Assembly: GCA_003148945.1 (NCBI GenBank) | Contig: QGGY01000021.1 | Coordinates: 1 to 64,000 of the forward strand | Length of the DNA stretch: 64,000 nt | Direction: 5' to 3' | Source of the DNA: Murimonas intestini | GTDB taxonomy: Bacteria > Bacillota > Clostridia > Lachnospirales > Lachnospiraceae | Part shown: positions 61,221-64,000 of the stretch, piece by piece | Position numbering within the stretch: the first letter of the stretch is position 1 | How the letters are laid out: every line of letters begins with the position of its first letter | Translations under genes and position numbers: made by a program | Notes under the pieces: model-generated | What the model saw: only the letters and a program-made list of their open reading frames with translations | Databases searched by the model: none | Told to the model about the DNA's origin: nothing

Positions 61221-62651
61221 CTATATAGCTGCTTTCATCATTTTAAAACGTTTTTTATCTTTTTTTATTACTATAACTGCTGCTAGAATAGCTACAAATG
61301 CGACCGAGACATTGCTGACCATCATCACAATACCTACGCTCTCGCTCCCAAGGCTCGTATACTGCTGCAAAAACCAAAGAACCGGAACCCTGAATATAAA
61401 AACACGGCTCATACTGATAATCAACGATATTTTTGTTTTGCCCAGTCCGTAAAGCAGGGCCATAACAGAAGAATTGATACCCAGAGGTATAAATCCCATT
61501 GCCTCATAGGTGAATATTTCTGCAATCAGCTGCTGAAATTCCGGATTATTTTTGGCAAACATGCTGCTGATCTGCGGAAGGAACCCCATGGCTATCGCAT
61601 AAGCAATTGCCCCTGCTGCCACGTTATAAACCATCACCTTCTTAAAAGCATCCATAGCTCTGTCGTATCTTCCGGCACCGATATTCTGGCTGATCACAGA
61701 TGCTGCCCCCTCCTGCAGTCCATTCTGCGGTGCAGCGGCAAATCCTCCCAGATTATTTGATACTCCCAGAGCACCAACAGTCAATACTCCGTACAAGGTA
61801 CTCATAGAGTTCACCATCAGCTTACCAGCCGAGAACAGGGAACGTTCTACTATCAATGGAATTGACTGCACAATCATAGGCCATGTCAGATGTTTTTTAA
61901 AAGAAACATATTTTATTGAGAAACCAAAAGCGTTGTGCTCCCTTTTCATTCGAACCACCGCGACTATCATCAGCAGAGATTGTGATATAATAGTTGCCAG
62001 TGACATTGTTACGATATTTCCATGAAGGACATAAACAAAGAGCGCCGTCAGGAAGGTTTTTGCCAGAATCACCACAATATTAAGCTTCATGATCAGCTTT
62101 GTCTCACCTCTTGCCCTCTCTATGGCAATAAAAACATTGTTGACAAATGAAACCACCATTCCGAAGAGCTGAAGCCTGAAATATGTACTGCCCTCCGCGA
62201 TCAGTTCAACTGGTGTCTTCGCAAATGCCAGCACCTGGTTGGCAAAGGGAATAAGCATCAGGACAAACACTGAAAGAATACCGCACATGGCATAAAGTGT
62301 GCTTACTCTTTTCTTCAAAAGATCATATTTCCCCTGCCCATACGCTTCACTTATCTTCAGGCTGGCACCAATAGCAAGCCCTCCGCCCACAGCTGAAATT
62401 ATGGAATTTATCTGGGCCAGATATGCCACAGCTGATACTGTATTAGAACTGATATGTGATGCCATCATAGTATCCAATACACCAAACACCTGCCCCAGGC
62501 ACTGGTACAGGCAAAGCGGCATGGCCACCTGCCAGATCACTTTCCACATGCTCCCATTCAGAGTGAACTCTCTGAACTCTTTATCCTTCTTAGAAAGTTC
62601 GGTGCTTTTATCTTCTATCTGTTTTTTAGGTTCTTCCTGGCTGTCTTCCAT
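61221..62651 (-). CDS. MATE-family multidrug/solute efflux transporter
   Basis: The 476-residue membrane protein has a charged cytoplasmic N-terminus of about 30 residues followed by twelve predicted helices in two similar halves, with MATE-type segments such as GVLDTMMASHISSNTVSAVA and GALGVSNNLGGFAAAPQNGL. MATE proteins export toxic cations or metabolites with Na+ or H+ influx. The substrate is unknown. It is divergent from the AraC regulator at 62880, 228 bases away, and that protein may control it. Confidence 0.93.
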   Translation of the reverse strand: MEDSQEEPKKQIEDKSTELSKKDKEFREFTLNGSMWKVIWQVAMPLCLYQCLGQVFGVLDTMMASHISSNTVSAVAYLAQINSIISAVGGGLAIGASLKISEAYGQGKYDLLKKRVSTLYAMCGILSVFVLMLIPFANQVLAFAKTPVELIAEGSTYFRLQLFGMVVSFVNNVFIAIERARGETKLIMKLNIVVILAKTFLTALFVYVLHGNIVTMSLATIISQSLLMIVAVVRMKREHNAFGFSIKYVSFKKHLTWPMIVQSIPLIVERSLFSAGKLMVNSMSTLYGVLTVGALGVSNNLGGFAAAPQNGLQEGAASVISQNIGAGRYDRAMDAFKKVMVYNVAAGAIAYAIAMGFLPQISSMFAKNNPEFQQLIAEIFTYEAMGFIPLGINSSVMALLYGLGKTKISLIISMSRVFIFRVPVLWFLQQYTSLGSESVGIVMMVSNVSVAFVAILAAVIVIKKDKKRFKMMKAAI

Positions 62652-62879
62652 TTTGTCTTCTCCTTTTTATAAAAACCTTTTTTAACCTTGTACAGATTAC
62701 CACAAAAACATGGGAGACTTCTACTGTTTTTTCATGATATAGTCCTATTATTACAGATTTTTTGTTATTTCTATTGAAATTTTTTTCGGTTATGGTATCC
62801 TTGTATTCAAGTGCTGCAAAAGGCTAAGCTGTTACCCGAGCGCTGCACAAAACCAATTTTATTAGAAAGGACAAAGACA

Positions 62880-63704
62880 ATGGACGATTTTCCATTTATC
62901 ATAATGAACCAGCTGCGCAGAAGTAATTCTTACCGTATGCCAGAGTCCCATACGCATAATACATATGAGCTTTATTATCTTCTGTCGGGAACTCAGAAAT
63001 TCTTTATACAGCACTCTGTTTACTCCATGCACCCGCATGATCTTGCTCTTGTTGTTCCCGGTACACTCCACAGGACCACTTATTCTGCCACCTCTAAACA
63101 CGAACGGATTGTGATTATGTTTGAACAGGCATATATACAGGAGATATTAGATTTCTTCCCATATATTATAGAAGAAGATTTTAACCTGAAACCAGTCATA
63201 TCTGTTCCGGAAGACATGCAGGAGGAGGTAGACGGCCTGTTTTCCAGATTGTTTGTGGAGTATGAAAAAAAGGATGAATTTTCTGTTCGCATGATATCCC
63301 ATCTTCTCTGCGGACTTCTCCTGCTTCTGACCAGATACAGGAAATGTAAGGAAGAAACCATTATTCCTTCCAGTCCTCAGGATGAGGCCATCAGCCGCGC
63401 TGCCTATTTTATCAGCCAGTTCTATAACCAGCCTATCACATTAGATGACGCAGCCAGGGCTGCCAGCCTTAGCGCTACTTACTTTTCAAAAAAGTTCAAG
63501 GCAGTAACAGGTTTCGGGTTCAAAGAATATCTCAACTCTATACGTATTCAAAAAGCCTGCAAAGAACTGCTCCGCACAAAAGATTCTGTGACAGACATCG
63601 CACTTCGCTGCGGTTTTGAGAACAGCAATTATTTCGGTGACCTGTTTTATAAAATAAATGGCGTATCCCCCCGGGCCTGGCGTCAAAAACACGGAAAAGT
63701 ATAA
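62880..63704 (+). CDS. AraC-family transcriptional regulator
   Basis: The 274-residue protein has an N-terminal cupin-like sensor domain (SHTHNTYELYYLLSGTQKFFI) and a C-terminal pair of AraC helix-turn-helices (LDDAARAASLSATYFSKKFK, then DIALRCGFENSNYFGDLFYK). Such regulators usually bind a sugar and activate a nearby operon. I chose ATG 62880 after GAAAGGACAAAGACA; an open frame reaches back to 62811. Its neighbours are the divergent MATE gene and a response regulator, with the GHL6 and glycan genes beyond, so a role in their control is possible. Confidence 0.9.
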   Translation: MDDFPFIIMNQLRRSNSYRMPESHTHNTYELYYLLSGTQKFFIQHSVYSMHPHDLALVVPGTLHRTTYSATSKHERIVIMFEQAYIQEILDFFPYIIEEDFNLKPVISVPEDMQEEVDGLFSRLFVEYEKKDEFSVRMISHLLCGLLLLLTRYRKCKEETIIPSSPQDEAISRAAYFISQFYNQPITLDDAARAASLSATYFSKKFKAVTGFGFKEYLNSIRIQKACKELLRTKDSVTDIALRCGFENSNYFGDLFYKINGVSPRAWRQKHGKV

Positions 63705-63840
63705 TCTCAATGCACACCAAAACACCTTGCAGGTTGGCGGCGTGTCAACAGTAATCCAAAAGCCTCTTTCTCCCACTTGACTTTCCATCCTATTTCCTTT
63801 AGGATAAAATATATTACTGAAGAGAATCGAGGTATCTTCC

Positions 63841-64000
63841 ATGTACCAAGCTGTTATAGTTGATGATGAACCCTTCGTGGTTGAGGGCATGAAAACAGCC
63901 ATTGACTGGTCCGGTTTCAATTTTGAACTGTGCTACTGTACCACCAATCCCTGCCAGGCCCTGGAATTTCTTGAAAAACACCCGGCAGACCTTCTGATCA
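63841..64000 (+). CDS. YesN-like response regulator (start only, cut by window end)
   Basis: The frame from ATG 63841 begins YQAVIVDDEPFVVEGMKTAI, a receiver domain with the acidic pair DDE, and is open to the window end, with the phosphorylation-site Asp at PADLLI. Length and output domain cannot be seen. In this type of genome such receivers usually belong to AraC-type YesN regulators, which pair with YesM kinases like the one at 38249. Confidence 0.8.
   Translation, partial: MYQAVIVDDEPFVVEGMKTAIDWSGFNFELCYCTTNPCQALEFLEKHPADLLI

Noticed and set aside
1-64000. CRISPR array, tRNA or rRNA genes, prophage genes
   Set aside because: I looked for regularly spaced direct repeats, tRNA-like cloverleaf ends and phage structural genes and saw none.

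Overview
The window looks like a chromosomal segment of a gut-type Lachnospiraceae (Clostridium cluster XIVa) bacterium. The signs are the Firmicutes order era-recO-lipoprotein-glyS with a dimeric-type glycyl-tRNA synthetase, strong GGAGG ribosome-binding sites, YesM/YesN-style two-component genes, sugar ABC importers without their own ATPase, and a dense set of carbohydrate-utilisation genes. This assignment is an inference from gene content; there is no rRNA in the window.

Layout. (1) 1-134 is the right end of an IS3-family element. (2) 135-840 has no credible protein gene but carries long inverted repeats, some with compensatory base changes, and is best read as a structured RNA locus or a non-autonomous repeat. 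(3) 841-7870 is a housekeeping block on the minus strand: glyS, a lipoprotein, recO, era and an M16C protease. (4) 8101-16357 is one minus-strand operon: DeoR regulator, rhamnulokinase, B12-dependent diol dehydratase (three subunits), its two-subunit reactivase and a PduO-type adenosyltransferase. It fits the fate of L-rhamnose: the deoxyhexose gives lactaldehyde, then 1,2-propanediol, which the dehydratase converts to propanal. (5) 16403-18227 is a nucleotide-sugar pair (SDR epimerase/dehydratase and an IspD/TarI-like cytidylyltransferase). (6) 18454-24904 is a hexuronate locus: uxaB with two MtaA-like URO-D proteins, divergent from a LacI regulator and uxaC, with two matching operators and two good promoters in the intergenic region. 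(7) 25067-28687 is an AT-richer insert encoding TetR and a MacB-like ABC transporter.

(8) 28885-36121 is a cobalamin-riboswitch-controlled operon: a Nik/Dpp/Opp-type ABC importer (binding protein, two permeases, two ATPases) ending in an unusual LysR regulator fused to a SAM-dependent methyltransferase. (9) 36241-40057 is an orphan sugar-binding lipoprotein divergent from an orphan YesM-type histidine kinase. (10) 40151-58911 is a large minus-strand glycan operon: two permeases, binding protein, GH2, CE15-like esterase, GH95, an unplaced GH67/GH20-like protein, GH29, GH42 and GH31. (11) 59146-64000 holds a GHL6-type glycosidase, a MATE transporter, an AraC regulator and the start of a YesN-like response regulator.

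Taken together, the fucosidases, galactosidases and xylosidase would dismantle fucosylated plant side chains (xyloglucan-like) or host glycans, the uxa genes would take up the uronates, and the rhamnose/propanediol operon would ferment deoxyhexose carbon. A corrinoid theme links the B12-dependent dehydratase, the adenosyltransferase, the B12-riboswitch transporter and the MtaA-like methyltransferases. The most unusual items are the LysR-methyltransferase fusion under B12 control, the structured element at 135-840, and the MtaA-like pair inside a hexuronate operon.
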